This document shows, piece after piece, positions 44,574-55,281 of a DNA stretch of 60,889 bases. This DNA comes from Deltaproteobacteria bacterium (GTDB taxonomy: Bacteria; Desulfobacterota; Syntrophia; Syntrophales; UBA5619). Numbering within the stretch: position 1 is the stretch's first letter; each line of letters opens with the position of its first letter. The stretch spans positions 1 through 60,889 of the forward strand of contig JAJFTY010000014.1 of the NCBI GenBank assembly GCA_021372695.1. Direction: 5' to 3'. A model generated the notes under the pieces. It was not told the DNA's origin, did no database searches, and saw nothing but the letters and a program-made list of their open reading frames with translations. A program made the position numbers and the translations under genes.

Positions 44574-45056
44574 ATGAGTGAAATTGTTGTCGGTATTTCC
44601 GATGTGAAGGTGAGCAACAATCCGGGAGATGTGCTTGTAACCTATGCCTTGGGGTCCTGCATCGGTGTTGCCGTTTTCGATCCGGTTGCAAAGGTGGGGG
44701 GGCTCTTGCACTTCATGCTTCCTGATTCTTCGCTGGACGCAAACAAGGCGAAGGTGATGCCGGCCATGTTCGCAGATACGGGGATTATCCTCCTGTTCAA
44801 GAGCTGTTATGCCCTTGGAGCTGAAAAGAAGAGGATGATCGTCAAGGTCGCCGGAGGGGCGAATATCCTGGATGACACAAACTATTTCCGAATCGGTCAG
44901 AAGAACATTACGGCTATGAGAAAGATATTCTGGCGAAACAACGTGTTGATTGACCGTGAAGATACGGGGGAGAATTTCAATCGGACGATGAGAATCGATC
45001 TTTCCGATGGACGGTGCGTCCTGAAAAGCTCGAATGGCACTGTAAAAGACCTATGA
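44574..45056 (+). CDS. cheD: Chemoreceptor glutamine deamidase CheD
   Basis: CheD deamidates receptor glutamines and binds CheC/CheX-type phosphatases in other systems. The 160-residue product has the catalytic C29 (YALGSCIGV), H46 (GGLLHFMLP) and the conserved KVAGGANIL with IGQKN. It starts 6 nt after cheR and its stop overlaps the HDOD gene start in an ATGA junction. Confidence 0.94.
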   Translation: MSEIVVGISDVKVSNNPGDVLVTYALGSCIGVAVFDPVAKVGGLLHFMLPDSSLDANKAKVMPAMFADTGIILLFKSCYALGAEKKRMIVKVAGGANILDDTNYFRIGQKNITAMRKIFWRNNVLIDREDTGENFNRTMRIDLSDGRCVLKSSNGTVKDL

Positions 45057-45901
45057 TTATCGACAGCATACTAAAATCCGTGGATATGATTCCCGCCTTC
45101 CCGGCTTCCATCCAGAAGGTGGCTGAACTGCTCAAAGATGAGGATTACGCGGTGGCCGATGTCGTCAACGTAATCAAGCATGATCAGGCGATCGCGGCCA
45201 ATATTCTCAAGATAAGCAATTCCGCCTACTTTGGCGCGAGACAAAAGATCAAGACGATCCACGACGCCGTGGTCTTCCTCGGACAACAGCAACTGGTTCG
45301 TGCCGTACAGACGGCCGGTATTTTGAAAATATTCCAAAAAGGAGGCAAGGGTTACGCGTCGCAGGCCAAGGAATTCTGGGAGCATGCCGTGGCGGTCGCC
45401 CTGATGTCCCAGATTCTCTGCAAAAAGATCCAGGGGCGCGAGGATCCGGTCCTCTATACGGCAGCGCTTCTGCATGATGTGGGCAAGGTGATCATGGGAG
45501 AACATGTTCAGGAATATTTTCAGAAGATCATCGGTCGCGTCCAGGAGACGAAATGCTCCTTCCTGGAGGCCGAAGAGGAGTTTATCGGAATCAATCACGC
45601 AAACCTGGGGGGGCGGATTGCCGAACACTGGAACTTTCCTTCTGAAATCAGAGATGCCATCGCCTACCATCACCGGCCCGACCTGCTTGAGGAAGAGGGC
45701 AACTGCTACGCGTCTCTGGTATACCTGTCCGATCAGGCCTGCCTGATGATGGGACTGACGGGAGGATTCGACGCTTTGGCTTATACGGGCCTGGAGAACA
45801 TCATGCGCCATTTCGATCTTAGGATGGTCGATCTGGAGAAGAGCTTTATCGAGCTGCTGGATGCATTGGAGAGGGCCAAAGAGCTGATGTATATCGGATG
45901 A
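45053..45901 (+). CDS. HDOD-domain signalling protein
   Basis: A 282-residue HDOD protein, a catalytically inactive relative of HD domains used for signalling. It has the typical FPASIQKVAELL, ANILKISNSAYFGA and AVVFLGQQQLV, plus LLHDVGKVIMGEH, which retains an HD pair. ATG 45053 overlaps the cheD stop, so it is translationally coupled. HDOD genes in che operons are common in deltaproteobacteria; the biochemical role is uncertain. Confidence 0.88.
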   Translation: MIIDSILKSVDMIPAFPASIQKVAELLKDEDYAVADVVNVIKHDQAIAANILKISNSAYFGARQKIKTIHDAVVFLGQQQLVRAVQTAGILKIFQKGGKGYASQAKEFWEHAVAVALMSQILCKKIQGREDPVLYTAALLHDVGKVIMGEHVQEYFQKIIGRVQETKCSFLEAEEEFIGINHANLGGRIAEHWNFPSEIRDAIAYHHRPDLLEEEGNCYASLVYLSDQACLMMGLTGGFDALAYTGLENIMRHFDLRMVDLEKSFIELLDALERAKELMYIG

Positions 45902-46302
45902 AATTCATGATGAGGGGATTATGTCATTCAATGTCTTGATTGTGGACGATTCAGGCGCCATGCGGGCCGTCATCAAGAAGGTCATAACCATTTCGGGCTT
46001 CAAAATGAGCCTGTGCATGGAGGCCGGAAACGGTCGTGAAGCCCTGGAGAGATTGCAAGGGAACTGGGTGGATGTCATCATCTCCGACATCAACATGCCG
46101 GAAATGGGGGGGATGGAACTGCTGCAGGCGTTGAATCGTGATGAGCTTTATCGAAATATCCCCGTGATTGTCGTCTCCACGGAAGGGAGCCGCGAGCGGA
46201 TGAAGGATGCCATGGACCGGGGCGCCAAGGGATTCATCAAGAAACCCTTTCTGCCGGAAGATATCAGAAGCATCCTCCACGAGGTAATAGGAGTGGGAAC
46301 CG

Positions 46303-47885
<1,583 letters not shown>

Positions 47886-47888
47886 TCC

Positions 47889-50114
47889 ATGGACTACAGC
47901 GTACTGTGCAAGCCGATTGACGATCTCGCATCGGACCTCGTTTTCCTCGACGGCAGGGAGATCGATATCCCGTCGTCGGGTAAATTCATGAACCGCCTGG
48001 AGGAGATTGTCAAGGCTGCAGAACCCCTTTCCATGGCCACGCTGACCGCTGTGGCCAACGCCTTGAACCATCTGCTTGAGAAGATGGTCTTCGACGCATT
48101 GAAGGACAAGGAGGAGGGCTTCAGCGCCTTTGAAAAAGGGATCGCCTTGATGCAGACGATCGCCCAGCAGGCAGGGCAAGGCAATGATTGTCGGGCCGAG
48201 GTCCAGCCGTTTCTGGAAAACATTGTTTCCCTCACGGGTGTCTCTACCTTGCTTGGTATGGAGGCTGCCCCGGTCCAGGACACCCCATCACCAGCCGGCC
48301 CGACCCCAGCCCAGGAACAACAGACCCCGGCGCCCGAAGAAAAGACTCAGATCTCGGATCTCTCCCTGGCTGCCGATTTTGTCTCGGAGGGGTTGGAGTA
48401 TATCGACGAAATAGAGGTCAACATCCTCAATCTTGAGCAGAATCCCGAGGATATGGACTGCATCAACGCCATCTTCAGACCCTTTCACTCGATAAAAGGG
48501 GTGGCCGGGTTTCTCAATCTGGAAAAGATCAGAGATCTTGCCCACAATCTGGAAAACCTGCTGGACAAGGCGAGAAACAACGAACTGCGCGTGGCGCCCG
48601 CGCTGATCGATGTCATTCTCGACGGCGCCGATGCGCTCAAGGCCCTGATCCTGCGGCTGAAAGACGAGATCGAAGGGCAGACACCGGCCCCTCTTCAAAT
48701 AGACTTGGCGGCTCTGCTCAAAAGGGTCCAGGCCGTGGAGAAGGGGGAACCGGAGATTCCGGCGAAACAGAAACTGGGGGAGATCCTCATCAGCGAAGGG
48801 GTGCTGGCGCCCGACGATGTCGATCAGGTGCTCATGTCCCCCAAGGAGTCGTCATCCAAGAAGATCGGAGAGATCCTGATCGAAGAGGGGAAGGCGACGA
48901 CGAAGCAGGTCTCCCAGGCGCTCCGAAAGCAGGCGGAACAGTCCACGGATTCGTCTACCCTGAGGGTCGACACCCGGAAACTCGACGACTTGATCGACAT
49001 GGTAGGCGAACTGGTGATCACCCAGTCCATGATTCAGCAGGATCTCAGCCGGCAGGTGAACGCCGATAAGAGCCTGATGCGGGATATCGCTCTCTTCTTC
49101 CGGATCACTTCCAGTCTGCAGAGGACGTCGATGAGTCTCCGGATGATCCCTATCCGGCAGACCTTTCAGCGCATGGCAAGGCTGATCCGGGATTTGGCCA
49201 AAAAAGCCGGAAAATCCGTAAATGTCGAAATGGTTGGGGAAGAGACCGAGATCGACAGGAACATGGTCGATGAAATCTACAATCCCCTGGTCCACATGGT
49301 CCGGAATGCGGTCGATCACGGCCTTGAAACACCGGAAGAGCGGGTGAAGGCCGGCAAGCCGGAAAAGGGAACGATCAGCCTGAAGGCCTATCACCGCGGT
49401 GGAAACATCGTGATCGAGATTTCCGATGACGGAAGGGGATTGAACCGGAAGAAGATCCTCGAAAAGGCCCTGGAGAAGAGGATCATCACCGAGGCAGGGG
49501 ATATTGCGGACCAGGACGTTTACAGGATGATCCTTCTGCCCGGTCTTTCCACGGCCGAGAAGATTACCGATGTTTCGGGTCGCGGTGTCGGAATGGATGT
49601 GGTAAAGCAATCGGTCGAAAAGCTGCGCGGAAAGATGGATATCGAAAGCAAACCGGGGAAAGGGACGACGTTCATCACACGGTTTCCGCTGACCCTGGCG
49701 ATTATTGACGGTATGCTGGTCAAGGTGGGTCAGGAGATCTATATCGTTCCGACCATGGCCGTCCGCAGGACGCTCAGACCTTCGCGGGAGCAGTACAACG
49801 TTGTCGTCAACAAGGGTGAGACCATCAATGTCATGGGTCAACTGCTCTCTCTGGTCAGGCTCGCAGATCTCCTGGGGGAGAAATCGACCCGGGTGAACCC
49901 CTGGGAGGGGATCGTTGTGGTCGTCGAGGGGGCGAATCGCACGAAATGTCTGCTGGTCGATGAGGTGATCGGTAAAGCCGAGGTGGTGATCAAGAGTCTG
50001 GGATCCGCTCTGAAGTATGTCAAGGGTGTTTCGGGAGGCGCCATCCTGGGGGATGGTCGGGTCGGGCTGATCCTGGATCCGGAGGGTTTGTTCGAACTGA
50101 GCGAGGGGAAGTGA
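47889..50114 (+). CDS. cheA: Chemotaxis histidine kinase CheA with MshEN-like insert
   Basis: CheA phosphorylates itself and then CheY and CheB. The 741-residue product has an unusual order: about 150 N-terminal residues of helical, unassigned sequence; an HPt domain with phosphoacceptor H200 (FRPFHSIKGVAGFL); tandem motifs at about 297-355 (KLGEILISEG, KKIGEILIEEG) resembling MshEN; dimerisation (about 360-420); ATPase with N box HMVRNAVDHGLE near 466 and DDGRGLN; and a CheW-like domain (about 600-735). A canonical CheY-binding P2 domain is not evident. It starts 3 nt after cheB. Confidence 0.94.
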   Translation: MDYSVLCKPIDDLASDLVFLDGREIDIPSSGKFMNRLEEIVKAAEPLSMATLTAVANALNHLLEKMVFDALKDKEEGFSAFEKGIALMQTIAQQAGQGNDCRAEVQPFLENIVSLTGVSTLLGMEAAPVQDTPSPAGPTPAQEQQTPAPEEKTQISDLSLAADFVSEGLEYIDEIEVNILNLEQNPEDMDCINAIFRPFHSIKGVAGFLNLEKIRDLAHNLENLLDKARNNELRVAPALIDVILDGADALKALILRLKDEIEGQTPAPLQIDLAALLKRVQAVEKGEPEIPAKQKLGEILISEGVLAPDDVDQVLMSPKESSSKKIGEILIEEGKATTKQVSQALRKQAEQSTDSSTLRVDTRKLDDLIDMVGELVITQSMIQQDLSRQVNADKSLMRDIALFFRITSSLQRTSMSLRMIPIRQTFQRMARLIRDLAKKAGKSVNVEMVGEETEIDRNMVDEIYNPLVHMVRNAVDHGLETPEERVKAGKPEKGTISLKAYHRGGNIVIEISDDGRGLNRKKILEKALEKRIITEAGDIADQDVYRMILLPGLSTAEKITDVSGRGVGMDVVKQSVEKLRGKMDIESKPGKGTTFITRFPLTLAIIDGMLVKVGQEIYIVPTMAVRRTLRPSREQYNVVVNKGETINVMGQLLSLVRLADLLGEKSTRVNPWEGIVVVVEGANRTKCLLVDEVIGKAEVVIKSLGSALKYVKGVSGGAILGDGRVGLILDPEGLFELSEGK

Positions 50115-50129
50115 TGCGAGGAGGGTTTA

Positions 50130-50510
50130 ATGGATAAGCAAATCAAAATCCTGGTGGTTGACGATTTTGCGACCATGCGGAAGGTCATCCGAAATCTGCT
50201 GAAACAGGTGGGATACGAAAATATCGTCGAGGCGGAAGATGGGGTCATTGCCTTGAAGATTCTGAAGTCCCAGAAGATCGATCTGGTTGTTTCAGACTGG
50301 AACATGCCGAACATGACCGGCCTGGAATTGCTCAAGGCGGTTCGAGCCGACGAGGATCTGAAAGCAACGCCGTTTCTGATGGTGACTGCCGAAGCCCTGC
50401 AGGATAATGTGATCGCGGCGGTCAAGGCAGGCGTCAGCAACTACATCGTGAAGCCGTTCACCGCAGAAACGCTGAATGATAAAATAACCAAGATTCTGGA
50501 AAAGATCTGA
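50130..50510 (+). CDS. cheY: CheY-type response regulator
   Basis: A compact 126-residue CheY: DD at 11-12, phosphoacceptor D56 ([12 protein letters not shown]), T in MVTAEAL, K in YIVKPF, and the C-terminal helix used for motor binding ([11 protein letters not shown]). It is the most typical CheY here and lies directly downstream of cheA, so it is the best candidate for the flagellar-switch regulator. The next gene is a CheX. Confidence 0.94.
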   Translation: MDKQIKILVVDDFATMRKVIRNLLKQVGYENIVEAEDGVIALKILKSQKIDLVVSDWNMPNMTGLELLKAVRADEDLKATPFLMVTAEALQDNVIAAVKAGVSNYIVKPFTAETLNDKITKILEKI

Positions 50511-50535
50511 AAAACGGTCGCGGAAAGGAATGATC

Positions 50536-51012
50536 ATGAATGTGCAGTTTATCAACCCTTTTCTTGAAGGAACCATCGATGTCCTGAAAACCATGGCCAT
50601 GCTGGAACCCGTGGTCGGAAAACCTTATGTAAAAAAGGGGAATCAGGCCAAAGGGGATGTATCGGGAATTATCGGGATGACAGGCTCCGCCCGCGGGTCC
50701 CTGGCTTTGAGCTTCAGCGAAAAAAGCATCCTCATGATCGTTTCCAATATGCTGGGCGAAAAATACGCGGAGATCAACGATGAGGTGAGGGATGCGGTGG
50801 GAGAGATCACCAACATGATCTCCGGTGTGGCCAGAAAGAAACTGGAGGCGCAAGGCTTCAATATTTCGGCAGCCATCCCGACGGTCGTCTCCGGAAAGGA
50901 CCATGCGATACTCCATGTCCTGGGAGGGCCGAGCATCATCATCCCGTTCGAGCTGGAAAACGGTTCATTCTACGTCGATGTCTGCCTGGATGACGCGAGG
51001 AAGGAGGCGTGA
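50536..51012 (+). CDS. cheX: CheX phosphatase
   Basis: A 158-residue CheX with the E-x2-N active site in VGEITNMISGVARK, opening MNVQFINPFLEGTIDVLKT. It closely resembles residues 1-150 of the extended CheX at 40565. I choose ATG 50536 because AAAGGA at 50524-50529 is properly spaced; ATG 50530 abuts it. Last gene of the che operon. Confidence 0.92.
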   Translation: MNVQFINPFLEGTIDVLKTMAMLEPVVGKPYVKKGNQAKGDVSGIIGMTGSARGSLALSFSEKSILMIVSNMLGEKYAEINDEVRDAVGEITNMISGVARKKLEAQGFNISAAIPTVVSGKDHAILHVLGGPSIIIPFELENGSFYVDVCLDDARKEA

Positions 51013-51052
51013 TGGTGGGGATGGTCCTTAGAAAGGGACCCATGGGTACCGA

Positions 51053-51595
51053 TCAACCATCCCTTTTTCTTAGCCTGAGCATCTCTCTTTCCATCTCGAA
51101 AACAAATTGTACGATGCGGTCACGGATTGCCGGATCGATCGCGGTAAACCGAACGTTGATGAAGTACCCGCTACCCTGGTTCCCGACGCGGACCACTTCC
51201 CCATAGGTGTAAATCGCCGTCGATTGATGGAGGGTGAGGATCATCTTGCATTCGATGATGTCTCCGAGTGAATAGGCTTGCGGGGAAGAGAACTGCATCC
51301 CGTTTCCGCTGAGGGAGACAAACCTGAAAGGCAGCGAATGGAATCCATCATAGTGGAGCCCCACCATCTTGATGATGCTGTCCAGTTTTTGGTTCAATAG
51401 ACTCAGAGCGTCGATCTGGGGGTGCTTTCCCAGGGGGGGCATCAACCGGAAGTCTGCCAGCATCAGGTCCGCGGACACCCTCGATTTCACAAATCCATGT
51501 TCCTCCTTGTCCAGAAGGCGGCATTCAAGCGGGATATAGACATCAACACGGGAAAATTCTCTTTGCTGTCCCGTCCTCGTGGTCTGATCAGTCAT
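51053..51595 (-). CDS. PilZ-domain cyclic-di-GMP-binding protein
   Basis: A 180-residue protein with an N-terminal REFSR (residues 12-16, the RxxxR motif) and SLSGNGMQF later in the chain (the D/NxSxxG position, with S in place of D/N), as in YcgR-type PilZ proteins. YcgR slows flagellar rotation when cyclic-di-GMP is high. ATG 51595 has GAGGG close upstream; the frame continues to 51619. A well-formed sigma54 promoter lies at 51639-51654, so it probably belongs to the flagellar regulon. Confidence 0.8.
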   Translation of the reverse strand: MTDQTTRTGQQREFSRVDVYIPLECRLLDKEEHGFVKSRVSADLMLADFRLMPPLGKHPQIDALSLLNQKLDSIIKMVGLHYDGFHSLPFRFVSLSGNGMQFSSPQAYSLGDIIECKMILTLHQSTAIYTYGEVVRVGNQGSGYFINVRFTAIDPAIRDRIVQFVFEMEREMLRLRKRDG

Positions 51596-51638
51596 AGAAC
51601 CCTCTTTTCGTAATTTCAACCTTCAACGATCTCAAATC

Positions 51639-51654
51639 TGCAAAAGAAATGCCA
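51639..51654 (-). promoter_or_regulatory. Sigma54 promoter of the PilZ gene
   Basis: On the minus strand TGGCATTTCTTTTGCA matches the consensus TGGCAY-N5-TTGCW, with GG and GC exactly 12 bases apart. It lies 44 nt ahead of the PilZ start codon. Confidence 0.8.
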
Positions 51655-51702
51655 TGATAAGGACCATCATCCTCATCGGCCCGAAGCCACTCGAAGAGGA
51701 GA

Positions 51703-51718
51703 TGGTATGTTAGTTGCT
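51703..51718 (+). promoter_or_regulatory. Sigma54 promoter of fliH-fliI
   Basis: TGGTATGTTAGTTGCT matches TGGYAYR-N4-TTGCW with invariant GG and GC correctly spaced. It is 43 nt upstream of the fliH ATG. Together with the motif at 51639-51654 it forms a divergent pair of sigma54 promoters 48 nt apart. Confidence 0.82.
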
Positions 51719-51761
51719 AAAGCATTACGGGAGAGAAAATTAAGGAAGAAACGGTGGCGGT

Positions 51762-52397
51762 ATGAGCCTGTCCAGTCGTCGAAAAGTGATCAAATCGGAT
51801 GAGGTCAAATTCTGTCCGGCGCCGGGGGACGCCACCCTGTCGGCGAGCGGTCCCGATCCCGGGATCGTCAAGGACGCATTTGCCAGAAAAATTCGGGCTG
51901 CGGAACAAGAGTCTTACGAAAAGGGGCTGTCGGACGGTATCCGGAAAGGGCGGGACCTCGAAAGGAGAGAGACCCAGCAGGCCGTGCAGGCGATGTCCAA
52001 GATCGTCAAGGAAATGTCGGTGCTGAAGAAGAGCACGCTTGAAAACCTTGAGGGGGAGATCCTCCAATTGGCCCTGGCCGTTGCCGAAAAGGTGATTCAT
52101 CTTGAAGCTGCGACGAACCGGGAAGTGATCCGGGGCGTTCTCAGGGAGGCCATCAAGAATGTCGGCGACCGGGAGAATATGAAGATCCGGGTTCACCCGC
52201 AGGATTTTCACTTCATGATGGAAATCAAGAGCGACTTTCTGCAGAGCTTTGACGGGGTTCGAAACGTGACCTTTGCGGAGGACGAGTCCATTCAGCGCGG
52301 CGGGGCGATCATCGAAACCTTATGCGGTGAAGTGGATGCGCGGCTCGATCAGCAATGCAATGAGATCAAAGCGGCGATGACCGGCGCTTTGAGATGA
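51762..52397 (+). CDS. fliH: Flagellar export apparatus protein FliH
   Basis: FliH is the stator-like regulator of the export ATPase FliI. The 211-residue product has the charged, coiled-coil middle (YEKGLSDGIRKGRDLERRE) and the family C-terminal domain LQLALAVAEKVIHLEA with RVHPQDF and DARLDQQ. It starts a sigma54-driven unit; fliF and fliG, usually upstream of fliH, are not here. fliI follows after 31 nt. Confidence 0.9.
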   Translation: MSLSSRRKVIKSDEVKFCPAPGDATLSASGPDPGIVKDAFARKIRAAEQESYEKGLSDGIRKGRDLERRETQQAVQAMSKIVKEMSVLKKSTLENLEGEILQLALAVAEKVIHLEAATNREVIRGVLREAIKNVGDRENMKIRVHPQDFHFMMEIKSDFLQSFDGVRNVTFAEDESIQRGGAIIETLCGEVDARLDQQCNEIKAAMTGALR

Positions 52398-52428
52398 GGC
52401 ATATTTTCGGGAAGAGCCGACAAAAAGC

Positions 52429-53742
52429 ATGATGGACTTTGCCAAATACCACCGCATCCTCGGTCAGACGAATCCCATCCGCATTCATGGGAAGGTCACC
52501 GAAATCATCGGATTGGTGGTGGAGGGCAATGGCCCCGCCTCGTCGATCGGTGAGCTCTGCGGCATCTTCCCGTCCGGTTCGGACCGGCATGTCACCGCTG
52601 AAGTGGTCGGGTTCAAGAAGGGGAAGGTCCTTCTGATGCCGTTGCAGACCATTCAGGGATTGAGCCCGGGGTGCAAGATCGTTTCCCTCGGCCGGAAGGC
52701 CGGTGTCAACGTGGGGAAGAGTCTTTTGGGGAGGGTCATCGACGGTCTGGGAAATCCGATTGACAACAAAGGGCCGCTCGAATGTGAAGGTGAATATCCG
52801 ATTTATGCCGATCCCATCAATCCGCTCGCGAGGGGACGCATTGCCGAACCCGTGGATCTCGGTATTCGGGCGCTGAATGGCATACTGAGCTGCGGAAAAG
52901 GGCAGAGAATGGGCATCTTCTCCGGGTCGGGGGTCGGCAAGAGCATTCTGCTCGGCATGATGGCCAGGAATACGGATGCGGATGTGAATGTCATCGGGTT
53001 GATTGGCGAGCGGGGGAGAGAAGTCCGGGAGTTTCTCGAAAAGAATCTCGGCAAGGAGGGATTGGCCAGATCTGTGGTTGTTGTGGCGGGATCCGACATG
53101 CACCCCCTGATACGGATGCGCGCCGCATACGTTGCAACGTCGATATCAGAGTATTTCCGGGATCTTGGGAAAAATGTTCTGCTGATGGTGGACTCCCTGA
53201 CGAGATTTGCGATGGCCCAGCGGGAGATCGGTCTCTCCGTGGGCGAGCCGCCGGCCGCCAAAGGTTATACCCCCTCCGTGTTCAGCCTCCTTCCCAAACT
53301 GCTCGAACGGTCCGGGATCATGGAACACGGCGGCAGCATCACGGGACTCTACACGATTCTGGTGGAGGGCGACGACTTCAACGAACCGATCGCAGACGCG
53401 GCAAGGTCGATTCTGGATGGCCACATTGTCCTGACACGTGAGTTGGCCGGCAAGAACCACTATCCCGCGATCGACGTGCTCCACAGTATCAGCCGGGTCA
53501 TGCTGGATGTCGTGGACGATGAGCACAGGCAGATGGCCCGGAAGATTGTCCAGATCCTGGCCACGCACAAAAAAGCGGAAGATCTCATCAACATCGGGGC
53601 TTACGTGAAGGGGAGCAATCCCGAGATCGACTATGCGATTTCCATGATTGACCGGGTCAACGGATTTTTGAAACAGGACATCCATGAAAAAATCGATTTT
53701 CCGCAGACGATCCAGCAGATGCGTGCCCTTTTTGCGAAGTAA
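52429..53742 (+). CDS. fliI: Flagellum-specific export ATPase FliI
   Basis: FliI powers loading of flagellar export substrates. The 437-residue product has Walker A SGSGVGKS (165-172), VIGLIGERGREVREF, LLMVDSLTRFAMAQREIGLS and the family GYTPSVFSLLPKLLERSG. Two adjacent ATGs (52429, 52432) are possible starts, with no strong ribosome site. fliJ, which normally follows, is not present; a FliL-like gene comes next. Confidence 0.95.
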   Translation: MMDFAKYHRILGQTNPIRIHGKVTEIIGLVVEGNGPASSIGELCGIFPSGSDRHVTAEVVGFKKGKVLLMPLQTIQGLSPGCKIVSLGRKAGVNVGKSLLGRVIDGLGNPIDNKGPLECEGEYPIYADPINPLARGRIAEPVDLGIRALNGILSCGKGQRMGIFSGSGVGKSILLGMMARNTDADVNVIGLIGERGREVREFLEKNLGKEGLARSVVVVAGSDMHPLIRMRAAYVATSISEYFRDLGKNVLLMVDSLTRFAMAQREIGLSVGEPPAAKGYTPSVFSLLPKLLERSGIMEHGGSITGLYTILVEGDDFNEPIADAARSILDGHIVLTRELAGKNHYPAIDVLHSISRVMLDVVDDEHRQMARKIVQILATHKKAEDLINIGAYVKGSNPEIDYAISMIDRVNGFLKQDIHEKIDFPQTIQQMRALFAK

Positions 53743-53776
53743 GCGGTCAGGGCCGGGGTTGAGGGCATAACGGGAA

Positions 53777-54388
53777 ATGGCGAAAAAAGCGAAGCTCGAC
53801 ATCCTGGAGATCGCCCCTGAGGAACCCGATGAAGGGACTCCTCTGGATGAGGCGGTTCTGGAAAAAGTGGAAGAAACCGCACTTTCCCCGGAACAAACCG
53901 ATGGCGATTTCCGATCGATGGTATTAAAGTGGAGCCGCAGGCCGCTCTTCCGGATCGTCTTGATCGCCTTCGCACTGCTGGGCCTGGCGGCCGGCGCCTG
54001 GGTCGGCATCTATCAGAGCCTGGAGGAGGACGTCGCGGCCGGATTGAAAAGCCCGGCCGCAACCGTGACCTCTCCAGCGGGTGGGATTCAAGGCGTTCCC
54101 TGTCAGGGTATGGTGGTGGACCAGAGGGATGAAAAAGGCAATCCCCGGATCGTTTTCTGCGATCTCGTCCTTGAACTGGAGAACCCGAGAGCGGCGAACG
54201 CCGCCGATGGAGATCGCACCGAGGTCAGAAGGGCGATCTATGATCTTCTGAGAGGGGAACCTGCACGAGAAGGTCTCTCGCCCGAGGGGCGCGGCCGCCT
54301 GAAGGAAAAGCTGAAGGGTGGATTGAAAGAGCTGTTCGCCGGAAATCCGGTGAAAGAGGTCTATTTTACGCGGTACGAAGTGGATTGA
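53777..54388 (+). CDS. FliL-like single-pass membrane protein
   Basis: A 203-residue protein with an acidic cytosolic N-terminus, one membrane segment at about residues 58-79, and a periplasmic domain. The end, with VRRAIYDLLRGEP, LKEKLKGGLKELFAG and VKEVYFTRYEV, resembles FliL, a stator-associated protein, but overall similarity looks low. Two cysteines (VPCQGM, VFCDLV) could form a disulfide. It lies directly after fliI in the flagellar unit. Confidence 0.6.
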   Translation: MAKKAKLDILEIAPEEPDEGTPLDEAVLEKVEETALSPEQTDGDFRSMVLKWSRRPLFRIVLIAFALLGLAAGAWVGIYQSLEEDVAAGLKSPAATVTSPAGGIQGVPCQGMVVDQRDEKGNPRIVFCDLVLELENPRAANAADGDRTEVRRAIYDLLRGEPAREGLSPEGRGRLKEKLKGGLKELFAGNPVKEVYFTRYEVD

Positions 54389-54483
54389 TTTTTCCGGGTG
54401 CCCGGCACTCCCTTGATTCCCGGCTGACGTGCCACAAAACAGTGCCGGGGCATGCCTCCGGCACCCATCGTGAGGACTGAAAT

Positions 54484-55260
54484 ATGACCGAAGCCGATGT
54501 GTATGATTTCTTGGAGAAGAGATTCGTCGCCACGTTTCTGGGAGAACTCATGCCGGGGATTTTCCATAATTTTGCCAATCCTCTGAATGGCATCATGGGG
54601 CGGTCAAAATTGATGCAGAGGCGTCTGGAGGAGGTGGTCAGAAAGATCGAGGCTCGCCATCCGGAGATTGAAAGGGAGTCAGGCGCCGATTTCAAGAAAT
54701 TACTGTCCGATATCCGCGCGATCAACGATGCCTCCGAAGAGTTTTACAATATGTTCCGCATGGCGACGGGGAAATTTTACTCGCTCGATACAAAGGATGC
54801 CGGAAGCCTGAATCTCTCACAACTCATCGAGGCGGAGTTGGGATTTGCCGATTTCTACCTCGACATCAAGCATAACGTCAAAAAAGAGGTTCGTCTGGAC
54901 GCGGGAGTGCCGTCCGTCACTGGAAAAACGGCCCACTATTCGATCGCCTTCTGGATGCTGATTCGCGAGGCTGCCAAGAATGCCCAGCGACAGGATGACA
55001 AGACATTGCGAATCATCACCACCAGCGACGATCAATGGGTGAACGTGACCATCGGCGAAATCGGCGAAAGCCTGATTCCGGGATGGCGCGAGATCCTGTC
55101 CACCGTCGGCGCCGAACCGGGCCTGCCGGTGGGCGTATCGGACGCCGGGATCAATACGATCTGCGCACTGATGCTCTGCCGTCTGGCCGGTGGTGACGTT
55201 GAAATCTCGCACGATGAAAACACGGATCTGCTGACCATCCGGATCCGATATCGCCAGTAA
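54484..55260 (+). CDS. Histidine-kinase-like protein, reduced
   Basis: A 258-residue soluble protein. FHNFANPLNGIMGRSKL resembles the H box of HisKA domains (histidine 28), and FWMLIREAAKNAQ resembles the N box of the ATPase domain, but the G boxes are weak, so ATP binding is doubtful. There is no sensor or membrane segment. Flagellar loci of other proteobacteria have a soluble kinase (FlrB/FlgS) that pairs with the NtrC-type regulator; this gene may be its counterpart or a degenerate relative. Confidence 0.6.
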   Translation: MTEADVYDFLEKRFVATFLGELMPGIFHNFANPLNGIMGRSKLMQRRLEEVVRKIEARHPEIERESGADFKKLLSDIRAINDASEEFYNMFRMATGKFYSLDTKDAGSLNLSQLIEAELGFADFYLDIKHNVKKEVRLDAGVPSVTGKTAHYSIAFWMLIREAAKNAQRQDDKTLRIITTSDDQWVNVTIGEIGESLIPGWREILSTVGAEPGLPVGVSDAGINTICALMLCRLAGGDVEISHDENTDLLTIRIRYRQ

Positions 55261-55281
55261 AGAGGAGGCTGAGGCTGCAAT

